Notes: generated by a model not told the origin, from the sequence alone. A stretch of DNA of 64,000 nt from Saprospiraceae bacterium (GCA_020631355.1 JAHDHL010000011.1:24531-88530); one strand, 5' to 3'. Counted from the stretch's first letter, positions 8,850-17,990 are shown. Numbers and translations are program-made.

Positions 8850-10313
8850 TTAATCTATCTGTAGGGTTTGAATGATATCATTGTATTGGCCATCTGAGCC
8901 AAATTGTTTCTGGTACATGTCCTTGTAGGATTCCAAAGATGATTCCTGTTTGGCTAGATATGAAGATAATAAGGCATGGAATAGGAAATCCTCGTGCTCC
9001 AGTCTTGTCGGAGTTGCATGTTCTTGGTGATAATGATAGCCCAATAGTGCGAGTTCCCTGAATCTTAGGTTCTGAAGAAAATTGAGCAGTAAATCATATT
9101 GGGCCTCATTTCTGGAATGGGGCTTTTCGACATGTTTTGCAAATTCGTGTTTTTTTTGTGCATGGCATAGATAAACCAGATTCTGGCCAATCATCCGAAT
9201 CAGATATTCATTATCCGAATCATGCTGTAAGAGTTGCATGGCATAATACAGGGAACGGCCATAGAATCCGAAATCAAAACTACTTTGTACAATTTCATAA
9301 TCGGCTTGTTTCACGAATTCCAAGAAGGTTTCATTCCCCTTGATAGGAATACTTTCCTTACCTGAAAGTCCCGTCATCAACCGCATTCTTTCATCACAAT
9401 CAGGATGTGTCTTTAGCGAATCCGAATTCCATTCGCCATCATTTCTGGCCTCAAGATTCTTTTGGTACAACATTCCTTCCTCTTTGTCCAACCATCTATC
9501 CCTGAATGTGTAATTCTCGAAAGTGAATAATGTCCGGATGTGAATATCCATTTCGTATTTCTCATGGTCAATCTCATCGAGGATTTCCAATGCCCGTACC
9601 GCCTGACTCACATCATAACGGGTATGTTTCATGAATTCGTAACCTAGGGAATCAGCTTCTTCCTCATGCAATCGACCATGCCTGCGATCATCATAAATGT
9701 AATCCTTGAGTAATTGGGAGGCCTTGTCATATTGACCGTATTCTTCTTTTTTAATCCTATTGAGTTGTTCTTGCAATTCCTCGGAGTGAAGGTATTCCAC
9801 ACGTTCATGCATATCGTGTTCCACATGATCCATATAATAATGTGCAATTTCATGGCACACAATGAATGCTACCTGGTCTTCGTTTTCAAGTCTTCTGAGT
9901 AATCCCAAATTGAATATGAGTGTTCCCTCACCATAACATGTCGCATTCGGCCAAAAATATCTACTCACGAACAGTCGCATTTCCAAATCCTGCAATGATG
10001 GGTTCTTCCGAACGACTTCATCCAGTATATCCTGGAAGAATAGATTGATATCCTCATCAAAAATCAAATGTCCATTTTCGATGTAATGAGTCAGTCGATT
10101 ATTCCGTCGATTATAGAAGTTTTCCTTATCGGTTTTTTTGTCCTTATCCGATGTACTGATATTCTTGATGAATGATTGTAACCTGTTCTCATACTGATCC
10201 AACAATTGGGATTCATCCTTTGAAACAGTGTTTAATGGTTGGTAATTGTTTTGTGAAAAAGTGGAATGGAAAAATAGTAATAGAAGTAGGGGAATGGTGT
10301 TTTTGAGATACAT
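8850..10313 (-). CDS. secreted M48-family metallopeptidase
   Basis: A 487-residue protein with a signal peptide (MYLKNTIPLLLLLFFHSTFSQ). The zincin motif HEIAHYYMDH (about residue 154) and the downstream EEADSLGYEFM (third zinc ligand Glu) place it in the M48 / Ste24-like peptidases. It lacks the membrane helices of CAAX proteases and so resembles periplasmic BepA-type proteins, which act in outer-membrane protein quality control. The C-terminal ~200 residues are helical and TPR-like, as in BepA. The catalytic role is supported by motif; the BepA-like role is inference. It is first in a two-gene minus-strand unit with a candidate promoter at 10336-10343. Confidence 0.82.
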   Translation of the reverse strand: MYLKNTIPLLLLLFFHSTFSQNNYQPLNTVSKDESQLLDQYENRLQSFIKNISTSDKDKKTDKENFYNRRNNRLTHYIENGHLIFDEDINLFFQDILDEVVRKNPSLQDLEMRLFVSRYFWPNATCYGEGTLIFNLGLLRRLENEDQVAFIVCHEIAHYYMDHVEHDMHERVEYLHSEELQEQLNRIKKEEYGQYDKASQLLKDYIYDDRRHGRLHEEEADSLGYEFMKHTRYDVSQAVRALEILDEIDHEKYEMDIHIRTLFTFENYTFRDRWLDKEEGMLYQKNLEARNDGEWNSDSLKTHPDCDERMRLMTGLSGKESIPIKGNETFLEFVKQADYEIVQSSFDFGFYGRSLYYAMQLLQHDSDNEYLIRMIGQNLVYLCHAQKKHEFAKHVEKPHSRNEAQYDLLLNFLQNLRFRELALLGYHYHQEHATPTRLEHEDFLFHALLSSYLAKQESSLESYKDMYQKQFGSDGQYNDIIQTLQID

Positions 10314-10335
10314 GAGATAGTTGTTTTCTGCAAAA

Positions 10336-10343
10336 CAAATATA
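10336..10343 (-). promoter_or_regulatory. candidate -7 box TATATTTG for the M48 gene
   Basis: On the minus strand TATATTTG matches TAnnTTTG exactly and sits 22 bp from the start codon. The same octamer serves the DUF1599 gene at 56442-56449. No good -33 TTG is seen. Confidence 0.4.
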
Positions 10344-10470
10344 ATGTGTTTTCTTAATGATTGCATAAAATGTAATTCAATAAAGAAAAAATTCAAGTCA
10401 TATTAATGCAGTTCATATATAGGGAATATATAATTTAGCGTCTTTTAATGCCAAATCAAAAATATTAACC

Positions 10471-10950
10471 ATGTCAAACATTAAGCACGACCTACTTTCG
10501 GGTAAGAGAGTAAGGATTTCTTCTTCCAGAACCAATGTATCCCAGATTGCTTTCCCCATAGCTGCACTTTTTGGGGTAGGATTCTTAATATTCTTCTTCA
10601 GAATGCAAAATATATCCATACTATTCGCTTCTATAGCAATGGTAGGATATGTATTACTCATCTATTTTTTCGGTATTCGTAGAATCATGAATTTGAGGAA
10701 TACCTACATCGAAAAAGATTCCTAATTGATTGATTCGATATATGGAAAAAAAGAAAAAATCCCATTGACTAATGTGAATGGACTGAAGATGTATCGTGTC
10801 AAGATGAATACATTCGTTGAGGTGGAGTACAGGGCAGGTAGTGGTAGGTATAAGTCATTCGTGATTTTCAATCCAAGTATGGTATCTGGTCAACCCAATG
10901 CAGCGGAGATGATTCAATTGGCCGTAGAGAACCTTGGAACATTGAGGTAA
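10471..10950 (+). pseudogene. small two-helix membrane protein split by an in-frame TAA
   Basis: From the ATG at 10471 an 84-residue frame encodes two hydrophobic helices and ends in RNTYIEKDS-TAA (10723-10725). The very next codon, in the same frame, continues LIDSIYGKKEKIPLTNVNGLKMYRV...FVEVEYRAGSGRYKSFVIFNP... to a stop at 10950. The joined product (~159 residues: two TM helices plus a soluble beta domain with 'K(I)PLxNV' and 'F(V)EVEY' strands) reads like a bacterial-PH-domain-type membrane protein. I therefore interpret a nonsense change within one gene. The second half has no ATG of its own; its first codon is TTG. Alternatives are a sequencing error, readthrough, or two real genes. Confidence 0.55.
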
Positions 10951-11002
10951 TCCTGATAGTGTCTTGGATTCACTTGGGCATATTTGATCCCAACACATTA
11001 AA

Positions 11003-11036
11003 AAAGCCGTATGACTGTATCGAATCATACGGCTTT
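11003..11036 (-). terminator. intrinsic terminator of leuS
   Basis: A 12-bp perfect stem (AAAGCCGTATGA with TCATACGGCTTT). Read on the minus strand it ends in six T residues, so it terminates leuS. In the plus direction the tail is poor. Confidence 0.85.
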
Positions 11037-11057
11037 GTATATGAGATGGGTGTCAGT

Positions 11058-14000
11058 TTATCCGACTACGATATTCACCATTCGCTTAGGAACAACGATG
11101 ACTTTCCTCACTGTTTTTCCATCTGTCCATTTCTTGATGGCTTCCAATTCCAATGCAGCCTTTTCAATCTCATTCTTTGAGGCATCCACTGGGAATTCAT
11201 GTGTAGCCCTCTTTTTTCCATTGATGGAAATCGGATAGGTAATGGCATCTTCCTTAAGGTATGCCTCATTATGACTAGGATAAGTTGATAGATTCACTGA
11301 TGTATCATTACCTAATTGATGCCACAATTCCTCGCAAACGTGTGGAGCAAATGGAGCCAATAATACAACCAAATCCTCAAGGATGGCTTTCTTATGGCAC
11401 TTCAGTTTCTTCAACTCATTGGTGCATTTCATGAATTCTGAAACACAGGTATTGAAAGAGAATCTTTCGATATCCCTATTGACATTCTTGATACAGGTAT
11501 GCGCAATCTTCAGCTCATCCTTGGTGGGAGCATCATCCGTTACGATATACCCATCCATACTGTAGAATAAGGACCAAAAACGCTTCATGAAAGTCTGAAC
11601 TCCGGAAATCCCCTCGGTATTCCAAGGTTTTCCTTGCTCGATAGGCCCTAGGAACATCTCATACATTCTGAAACAGTCCGCACCGTATTGACTAACCATG
11701 TCGTCCGGATTGACAACATTGAAGTAACGCTTGGACATTTTCTCGAATGCGTGGCTGCACTTGTACTGTCCCTCTGCATTCAGGACATAAACTGCTTTTC
11801 TGAAATCAGTTCTCGATTGTTCGAATGCAACAGTATCCATGATGTCATTATGGACGATATTGACATCCACATGAAGTTTGGTTACGGCACTCCTGTCCTC
11901 GATCATATCCTGGGATACGAATAATGCAGTTTCCTTTGCATTCGGATTAGGATTCACCTTTTCACCAGCCAAAGCCTTTTCAATCTTCTTGGCAATTGGA
12001 CTGAAATTATGATAATGATTGAATATTTCCTCTGTAGCAATCGGAACGAACGTATATCCCAACTTTTCGAATTGCTGGTGGTGCTTATCATCATATCTTT
12101 CAAGACGGTGCATCGCTTTCAGCTCAATGGCAACCTTACATTCCTCACATGCAAAATCAACCTCGAATGCATTCTCACCTGAACCGATGATTTTGTTTCT
12201 TTCGAATGACTGACTGACCTGCTTGAGTTTCTTTTCCAAGTATTGTTCTGCAAACTTTTCATTGGCACGATACACAAAATTGGAACGACCTCCAATCATA
12301 CCCTGATTCACTAATTTCTTGAATGGTTCCTCGGTAGGGACCAATCCCAAATCATGGAAAAACTTATGCCAAGTTCTTGAATACAACAAGTGGCCTACCG
12401 CATGTTCTGCACCACCGATATAGAGGTCTACATCCTGCCAGTAATTCACAGCATCTTCACCAACGAAAGCCTGATTATTGTGAGGGTCCATGTATCTTAG
12501 GAAATACCAGGAAGAACCTGCGAATCCGGGCATGGTATCAATTTCCCTTCGTCCCTTGGACGTATTCATCCAATCCTCAAGCTTTCCCAAAGGAGCCTTA
12601 CCATCGGCAGTAGGCTTGAAATCATCCAAAGGAGGTAACTCCACAGGCAACTCGTCCAATCCTACAGGGTGGGGGACATCATTTTCGTCAAAACGAACAG
12701 GGAATGGTTCTCCCCAGTATCGTTGTCTGGAAAAATTAGCATCCCTTAATTTATAATTGATTTGTCTCTTACCAATGCCATCTTCCTCTAGTTTGTGGAT
12801 GACAGCCTGAATGGCATCCTTGACTTCCATGCCAGTGATGAATCCTGAATTAATCATCTTACCAACCTTATCCTGCATATCTGCATTCGGATAACCTGTC
12901 TTGTCAACCACAGGAATGATTTCCAAACCAAAATGTTCTGCGAATCGATTATCTCTTTCATCATCACTCGGTACGGCCATGATGGCACCAGTACCATAAT
13001 CTTTCAATACATAATCCGCAATCCAGATAGGAATTTCCTTACCATTCAACGGATTGATGGCATATGCACCTGTAAACGCACCAGTAATGGTCTTGACATC
13101 ACTCATTCTTTGCAATTCGGAACGAGAACCAGCATATTCCAGGTAATCATAAATAGCCTTTCTCTGGTCAGGTGTCGTAATCTTGTCAACAAGATCGTGT
13201 TCCGGAGCCAATACCATGAACGTGGCCCCAAAGATAGTATCAGGACGAGTCGTGAAAATCTCAATTTGATCATCGAAATCCCTAAGATTGAAGAAAGCTT
13301 GCGCACCCTCGGACTTGCCAATCCAATTCCTTTGCTGCGTTTTCAGTGCCTCAGACCAATCCACTTGATCCAAACCTTGCAATAATCTTTCTGCATAGGC
13401 CGTAGTCCTAAGGGACCATTGTAGCATCGGACGCCTTTCCACTGGGAAACCACCTCTTTCTGATACACCGTCCTTTACTTCATCATTGGCCAGTATGGTA
13501 CCTAATTCTTCACACCAATTGACATATTGTACCTGCCTGTAAGCCAACCTATAATTAGCTAGGATGTCATCTTGTGCTTTATCATCCAATACATTCCATT
13601 CCTCAGCAGTGAACGTTTCTTTCTGACTGGTGGAAGCATTGATGTTTGCATTTCCTTCTTGACTGAAAACATCTCTCAATTCACTGATGGGGCGTGCCTT
13701 ATTCGCATCATTACAATAGTAGTGTTCGAATAATTGGATGAATATCCATTGGGTCCACTTGTAGTACTGTGGATCGCAGGTTTGTACTTCCCTGTTCCAG
13801 TCGAATGATAAACCGATATTATCCAATTGCTGCCTATATCTACTGATATTCTTGGCAGTGGATTCTGCAGGATGCACACCTATGGTCACCGCATATTGCT
13901 CTGCAGGAAGACCAAAAGCATCATAACCCATGGGATGTAGTACATTGAATCCCTTGAGACGTTTGAATCTTGAGAAGATGTCAGAAGCTATGTACCCGAG

Positions 14001-14156
14001 CGGATGGCCTACATGGAGCCCAGAACCTGATGGATAAGGGAACATGTCCAATACATAATACTTGGGACGGTCGCTATCATTGCTGACTTGGTAAATTTCA
14101 TTGTCCTCCCAATGCTTTCTCCATTTTTTCTCAATTTCCCTGGGTTGATATTCCAT
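11058..14156 (-). CDS. leuS: leucine--tRNA ligase with an inserted DUF559/PD-(D/E)xK-like domain
   Basis: A 1032-residue class I synthetase that charges tRNA-Leu. Seen in order: the HVGH motif (residues 48-51), the Bacteroidota insert near 155-200, the editing domain (~280-410, TRPDT and GTGAIMAVPSDDERD), the GSSWYFLRYMDP core, KMSKR (806-810), and the anticodon-binding and C-terminal domains. Unusual: between GRSNFVYR and LHVDVNIV (about residues 629-742, DNA 11931-12272) there is an extra ~115-residue block. It resembles DUF559/Vsr-like nucleases, with D667 in VDFAC, E678 and K680 in IELK, then a GYTFVPI strand. It sits where the leucine-specific domain precedes KMSKS. A strong terminator follows at 11003-11036. 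Confidence 0.95.
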   Translation of the reverse strand: MEYQPREIEKKWRKHWEDNEIYQVSNDSDRPKYYVLDMFPYPSGSGLHVGHPLGYIASDIFSRFKRLKGFNVLHPMGYDAFGLPAEQYAVTIGVHPAESTAKNISRYRQQLDNIGLSFDWNREVQTCDPQYYKWTQWIFIQLFEHYYCNDANKARPISELRDVFSQEGNANINASTSQKETFTAEEWNVLDDKAQDDILANYRLAYRQVQYVNWCEELGTILANDEVKDGVSERGGFPVERRPMLQWSLRTTAYAERLLQGLDQVDWSEALKTQQRNWIGKSEGAQAFFNLRDFDDQIEIFTTRPDTIFGATFMVLAPEHDLVDKITTPDQRKAIYDYLEYAGSRSELQRMSDVKTITGAFTGAYAINPLNGKEIPIWIADYVLKDYGTGAIMAVPSDDERDNRFAEHFGLEIIPVVDKTGYPNADMQDKVGKMINSGFITGMEVKDAIQAVIHKLEEDGIGKRQINYKLRDANFSRQRYWGEPFPVRFDENDVPHPVGLDELPVELPPLDDFKPTADGKAPLGKLEDWMNTSKGRREIDTMPGFAGSSWYFLRYMDPHNNQAFVGEDAVNYWQDVDLYIGGAEHAVGHLLYSRTWHKFFHDLGLVPTEEPFKKLVNQGMIGGRSNFVYRANEKFAEQYLEKKLKQVSQSFERNKIIGSGENAFEVDFACEECKVAIELKAMHRLERYDDKHHQQFEKLGYTFVPIATEEIFNHYHNFSPIAKKIEKALAGEKVNPNPNAKETALFVSQDMIEDRSAVTKLHVDVNIVHNDIMDTVAFEQSRTDFRKAVYVLNAEGQYKCSHAFEKMSKRYFNVVNPDDMVSQYGADCFRMYEMFLGPIEQGKPWNTEGISGVQTFMKRFWSLFYSMDGYIVTDDAPTKDELKIAHTCIKNVNRDIERFSFNTCVSEFMKCTNELKKLKCHKKAILEDLVVLLAPFAPHVCEELWHQLGNDTSVNLSTYPSHNEAYLKEDAITYPISINGKKRATHEFPVDASKNEIEKAALELEAIKKWTDGKTVRKVIVVPKRMVNIVVG
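11931..12272 (-). other. DUF559/PD-(D/E)xK-like domain encoded inside leuS
   Basis: Residues ~629-742 of LeuRS. Layout: an amphipathic helix (EQYLEKKLKQVSQSFERNK), a VDFAC strand, a VAIELKAMH strand, a helix with D689 and H692-H693, the GYTFVPIATEEI strand-turn, and a last helix (IAKKIEKAL). This order is that of DUF559 and Vsr-type nuclease folds. D667, E678 and K680 give a canonical D-x10-E-x-K set. No intein end motifs (N-terminal Cys/Ser, C-terminal His-Asn) are present, so it is a domain insertion rather than an intein. Confidence 0.6.
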
Positions 14157-14240
14157 TAGAATCTATCGTTTTATGATGTATGAATTCTTGTAGAGGGAAT
14201 GTTCATTCAAAGGAAAAAGTTCCCATTCCCAAAACAGCCG

Positions 14241-14248
14241 CAAAGGTA
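14241..14248 (-). promoter_or_regulatory. candidate -7 box TACCTTTG for leuS
   Basis: An exact TAnnTTTG match on the minus strand, leaving an ~80 nt leader. A TTTG lies only 12 bp upstream of the box, too close for a standard -33 element, so support is partial. Confidence 0.35.
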
Positions 14249-14375
14249 ACTAATTTAGAACAAAGGGTGGAGTAGTGCTAGGGCTATCTTGTTGGTTATG
14301 TTGAAGAAAGTCCAACCTGATTGGGGACAAGCAGGTATTGCACTGTTTTATCATGAATGATTAGTATAAATTAAG

Positions 14376-14383
14376 TAAATTTG
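14376..14383 (+). promoter_or_regulatory. candidate -7 box TAAATTTG for the gene at 14409
   Basis: An exact TAnnTTTG match 26 bp before the ATG on the plus strand. The -33 region is weak. Confidence 0.4.
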
Positions 14384-14408
14384 TCATTCAATAAAAAAAG
14401 TATAGAAC

Positions 14409-14885
14409 ATGTTTAAATTGAGGAATCTGATTACACTGGGAATCATTTTGGTTTTAGGTATTTTAGTATACAATCGTTTCCTTGGAACCCCGGAGGAACA
14501 AGCTCAGGCAAAAACAACTTTCCAAACCATAGGTAAGGCATTCAAGGAGGTTGGCGGAGCAGTGGGAAGCCTTCTGAAATCCGAAAAAGAGAAGTTCGAT
14601 GAGGGGAAGTACGACCAAGCAATGGATAAGATTGGGGATTTATTCAAGAAATTGGGTGATAAGGCCAAGGACTTGGGTGAAAAATCTGATGATTATCTGG
14701 ATAAGATTTCAGAATTAAAAGAACAAAAGGAAGCCTTGGAGGAAAAGATCAATGGGTTCAAATCAAAGGAAATGTCTGATGAGGAATCCACTGAGGCCAA
14801 TGAGGAACTCAAGGATGAATTGAAACATCTAATGAGAAAGATCGAGGCTACAATGGATGAGGCCGGTATTCCTGCGGAAGAATAG
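14409..14885 (+). CDS. membrane-anchored amphipathic coiled-coil protein
   Basis: A 158-residue protein. One N-terminal hydrophobic helix (residues 6-23) is followed by a long, charged, helix-only region with heptad-like spacing: KFDEGKYDQAMDKIGDLFKKLGDKAKDLGEKSDDYLDKI, then KEQKEALEEKINGFKSKE. The N-terminus could be an uncleaved anchor. No enzymatic motif is seen. It precedes another helical protein on the same strand by 39 bp, and the two may form a complex; that is inference. It lies divergent from leuS. Confidence 0.6.
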   Translation: MFKLRNLITLGIILVLGILVYNRFLGTPEEQAQAKTTFQTIGKAFKEVGGAVGSLLKSEKEKFDEGKYDQAMDKIGDLFKKLGDKAKDLGEKSDDYLDKISELKEQKEALEEKINGFKSKEMSDEESTEANEELKDELKHLMRKIEATMDEAGIPAEE

Positions 14886-14924
14886 GGGCAACGAGAAAAC
14901 TTTAGGAAAACAACATGAATCAAG

Positions 14925-15698
14925 ATGCCTGATAAGTACGATAATTTTCTCTTTGGGGATGATGAATGGGAAAAGAAATCCAAGGACGATGACTTGGACG
15001 ATTTTGCTTTGTCATCTCCTTACGTTCCAGAGGAAATCAAGGAGCCTTTGGATGAGATATTGGATAATGTCGAGGAATTCAACCAAAAAGCAGAACCTTT
15101 CTCAAGGTTATTGAGTGAGGCAAATGCAGCCAGCCATAAGGTGGAGAATGACTTGGCCAGTATGTTTTTTATCACCAATGATCCCAAGGACCAGGGAAGC
15201 CTGCAGGCCGAGAGGGACTATCACGCCCTGTTGTCGGATTGGTTTCAGCGAATTATCGTACCCATGAAAGAATTGGCTACCATACACTTGAATACAGTCA
15301 AACAATTCAATAGGGATATCGATAAGAACTATTATTCCATCGAAAAGATGGATAGGGAAGTGAAACAGGAAAAATCCTCAGCTGTTGAGGGAATTTATTT
15401 ACAGCGATTGGTATTGGCTGATGCTGCAAAGGACTTGGAGATTTTTGATGAGGCTCTTGAAAGAATCGAAAAACGAATGAAGCAGTATATCGATGCCGGC
15501 GGTAGCAATAATATTTCTGCTTCTGAGGTGGCCATGATTCATTCCAAAAGGGAATCTATGACAACAGGAAAGGATTTGTCTTTCGATTATTCCTTTTTTA
15601 AATTAAATGTTATTGACAAAACGGCCATTACATTTGGCCTTTATCAAAAAGAAACCTCAAACCAATATATTAGTAAATTATCCAAGGTGTTTGAATGA
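14925..15698 (+). CDS. cytoplasmic helical protein of unknown function
   Basis: A 257-residue protein with no signal peptide or membrane helix. It starts with an acidic tail (FLFGDDEWEKKSKDDDLDDFALSS) and continues as long helices (EEFNQKAEPFSRLLSEANAASHKVENDL, then VKQEKSSAVEGIYLQRLVLADAAKDLEIFDEALERIEKRMKQYI), typical of an all-alpha bundle. I do not recognise the family. It is probably co-transcribed with the membrane-anchored coiled-coil gene 39 bp upstream. Confidence 0.55.
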   Translation: MPDKYDNFLFGDDEWEKKSKDDDLDDFALSSPYVPEEIKEPLDEILDNVEEFNQKAEPFSRLLSEANAASHKVENDLASMFFITNDPKDQGSLQAERDYHALLSDWFQRIIVPMKELATIHLNTVKQFNRDIDKNYYSIEKMDREVKQEKSSAVEGIYLQRLVLADAAKDLEIFDEALERIEKRMKQYIDAGGSNNISASEVAMIHSKRESMTTGKDLSFDYSFFKLNVIDKTAITFGLYQKETSNQYISKLSKVFE

Positions 15699-15855
15699 AA
15701 TTGTGTTTTGTATTGTTTGTTTTTGAATTTTAGATAATAATGATTAACTTAGTGTAAATAATTAAATATAAAACAATTAAATAAATAGAACTTTAAAAAT
15801 CGGGCGATAGAAAAAATTAATTAAAGGAATTTTTAAATTAATAAAATCAATTCTA

Positions 15856-17391
15856 ATGAAAATTAAATTTTTCACAGCCCTTGCTATGCTGTTTTCCATC
15901 CTTTTTTATTCTTGCCAAAAAGAACATTCCGGATTTCAAGACAAAGAAATTATTAATCAATTTTTTAATGAGGATTATATCTTAAAAAAGAATACAAATA
16001 TTTCTACTCAGTTTAGAGATAAGATGCAGTTATTCAGTACTTTAAGATTGGAAGATGATCCTTTGAAAATTGATGTTACAGATGATATGTATCTTGCTGA
16101 AAGTATTCAAAGTTATTTATCAAACTTTACCAATACTGTAGGTTTTGCCGTATGGAGTGCTGCATTGAAATTAACTGATGATCCCCAATATGACGAAGTC
16201 ATAATCATTCCTACAATAAAATTGAATAGTACTGAGATTAACGGAGTTCTTTTTGCTAAGAGGAATGGTAATGAAATTATTTATAGCCTCATTCCTAGAG
16301 GAGGTATAAATGACAAATATGGAAGTGATTCGGATGCTAAGTATATGGTCATTCAAAGTTTTAGCAGATTCGATAAAGAACTATTCGATAAGGATATTGA
16401 AGATATTGATGATCTTGTAAGTCTTGTAGGTGGTCAATTATCAGTAGATGAAGTTGTCGAGATATTTGGTCAAACACCTTTGAATTCTATGCCACCTCCT
16501 TTTTCTGGCGGTACTGGTAATGGATTTTGGAATGCAGTATTGTGTGATGGTGAAACATGGTGTTGGCAATGGGTCAGCTTTGGATTCGATGATTTGCATA
16601 ATGAGGTAGAAATTGCTGCTTTGGGAACTACAGGAGGTAGTAGTAGCTCTGGAGGAGGTACAGGTGCTGGTAATGGTGGTCCAGGTATGGTCGTTACACA
16701 AGAGGACGTATTACAATACCAGTGGGATATGGCACCTACGGCAATCATTACAGATGAATTGGCAGATTATCCGTGTGCCAAAGATTTAGCAGATAATTTG
16801 GAATCCATAAGAGACGACCTAGCCATGTCAATGTATCAGATTTTTGGTACCACGGAGACTGTGGATATTATATTTTATACGGATGATTCAATGCCTGACA
16901 ATACACATGGAACTTCAGTGGCACAGTCTGGAGGACCCAATTACTTTAAGAATATGATTACCCTTAATCCTACCTATCTGAACTCAACTCAAGATCATAT
17001 TCTTTGTACGATCATCCATGAAATCATACATGGATACATAGAATACTACAAATATAAGGTTGACGTCCAGGGTACTATGACACAAGCCGAATTCGACGAA
17101 ATGTTTCCTATATATGCAGAGTTGGGAGCAGGAGGTATTGATGATACTGAGATACAAGAACATGAAGAAATGGCTGCTAATTATGTGAATTTGATAGCAG
17201 GGATACTTATGGAACACAATCCTGACCTGACCTTGGATACAGCAGTTAAAAGGGCTTGGAGTGGTCTTTTGGATACAGAGGTAGGGAATAATCTTGACCC
17301 TGATTACAGGAATGAGGCAATAGACGTGATAATGGCTGCCAGAACCCAAAATCCAGATTCATCGTATAATTTTATAAATTGCAATGAATAA
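15856..17391 (+). CDS. lipoprotein with zincin (HExxH) metallopeptidase motif
   Basis: A 511-residue protein. The SPII signal ends in LFYSC, so it should be lipidated at Cys20. A Gly/Ser-rich linker (TTGGSSSSGGGTGAGNGGPG, about residues 258-277) divides it. The C-terminal domain has IIHEIIHGYIEYY (zinc-binding HExxH) and further on EHEEMAANYVNL, a plausible third-ligand helix, as in gluzincins. The N-terminal part is rich in Asp/Asn and not recognised. The gene and its 157-bp leader are clearly more AT-rich than the neighbours. It is followed 37 bp on by a second small lipoprotein, so the two probably work together. The substrate is unknown. Confidence 0.6.
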   Translation: MKIKFFTALAMLFSILFYSCQKEHSGFQDKEIINQFFNEDYILKKNTNISTQFRDKMQLFSTLRLEDDPLKIDVTDDMYLAESIQSYLSNFTNTVGFAVWSAALKLTDDPQYDEVIIIPTIKLNSTEINGVLFAKRNGNEIIYSLIPRGGINDKYGSDSDAKYMVIQSFSRFDKELFDKDIEDIDDLVSLVGGQLSVDEVVEIFGQTPLNSMPPPFSGGTGNGFWNAVLCDGETWCWQWVSFGFDDLHNEVEIAALGTTGGSSSSGGGTGAGNGGPGMVVTQEDVLQYQWDMAPTAIITDELADYPCAKDLADNLESIRDDLAMSMYQIFGTTETVDIIFYTDDSMPDNTHGTSVAQSGGPNYFKNMITLNPTYLNSTQDHILCTIIHEIIHGYIEYYKYKVDVQGTMTQAEFDEMFPIYAELGAGGIDDTEIQEHEEMAANYVNLIAGILMEHNPDLTLDTAVKRAWSGLLDTEVGNNLDPDYRNEAIDVIMAARTQNPDSSYNFINCNE

Positions 17392-17428
17392 ATAAAAAAA
17401 CAAAGAACAAATTTATAAAAAATGTAAT

Positions 17429-17935
17429 ATGAAACTATTTCAATTAACAGTAGTTATCCTGTGCATATTATGCATGTTCACAGGATGCAACAAAGAGAAT
17501 CAAAACCTACTGGGAGAAGAAAATGTCTCTCAATATGAATCCGAAGTCCGTACCGTGATGAGAAAACTGAATCTTACAAAATTCCGTACGGCTTACAATA
17601 TTGCTCCCAAACAGACTTTCACTAAATCCTATGATATCGTCCTGCAAAGAGACCCGTCAGGTCTGAAATCTAGCATAAAGAATAAGGAGGATCATTATGC
17701 CATAGAAATCAATAATCAGGTACGACAGATTTTTGATTCGGAGGGATTATTGCCACAATATGATAAGTTAGGCTTAAGGTTGGAGGTAAGTGCAGTACCC
17801 GATTATGGCTCGTATGATAAAGCGTCACACATAGAGATCCAGAATCAATTGATGTACGAGAAGAACTACCCGATATTGTATGTTCCCATTTATCTTCTTC
17901 CTGCCAAGTCCAATAGTGACTTGAGTAGCAACTGA
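17429..17935 (+). CDS. small lipoprotein, partner of the metallopeptidase lipoprotein
   Basis: A 168-residue protein with an SPII signal peptide ending in MFTGC. The mature part shows no known motif; it is mixed alpha/beta with a long central helix (EDHYAIEINNQVRQIFDSEG). It follows the HExxH lipoprotein by 37 bp on the same strand and is closed by a 15-bp hairpin at 17948-17990, so the two genes form one transcript. An inhibitor or accessory role is possible but there is no direct evidence. Confidence 0.5.
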   Translation: MKLFQLTVVILCILCMFTGCNKENQNLLGEENVSQYESEVRTVMRKLNLTKFRTAYNIAPKQTFTKSYDIVLQRDPSGLKSSIKNKEDHYAIEINNQVRQIFDSEGLLPQYDKLGLRLEVSAVPDYGSYDKASHIEIQNQLMYEKNYPILYVPIYLLPAKSNSDLSSN

Positions 17936-17947
17936 TAAGCAATGCCC

Positions 17948-17990
17948 AAGGGACTGCTCATCTTCGACATTTCAGGATGGGCAGTCCCTT
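17948..17990 (+). terminator. hairpin after the lipoprotein pair
   Basis: A 15-bp stem (17948-17962 with 17976-17990, one G-T pair) and a short A/T tail without a long T-run. It is likely the end of the 15856-17935 transcript. Confidence 0.6.

Noticed and set aside
11931..12272. Intein in leuS
   Set aside because: The insert lacks intein end residues (Cys/Ser at the start, His-Asn plus Cys/Ser/Thr at the end) and the splicing blocks.
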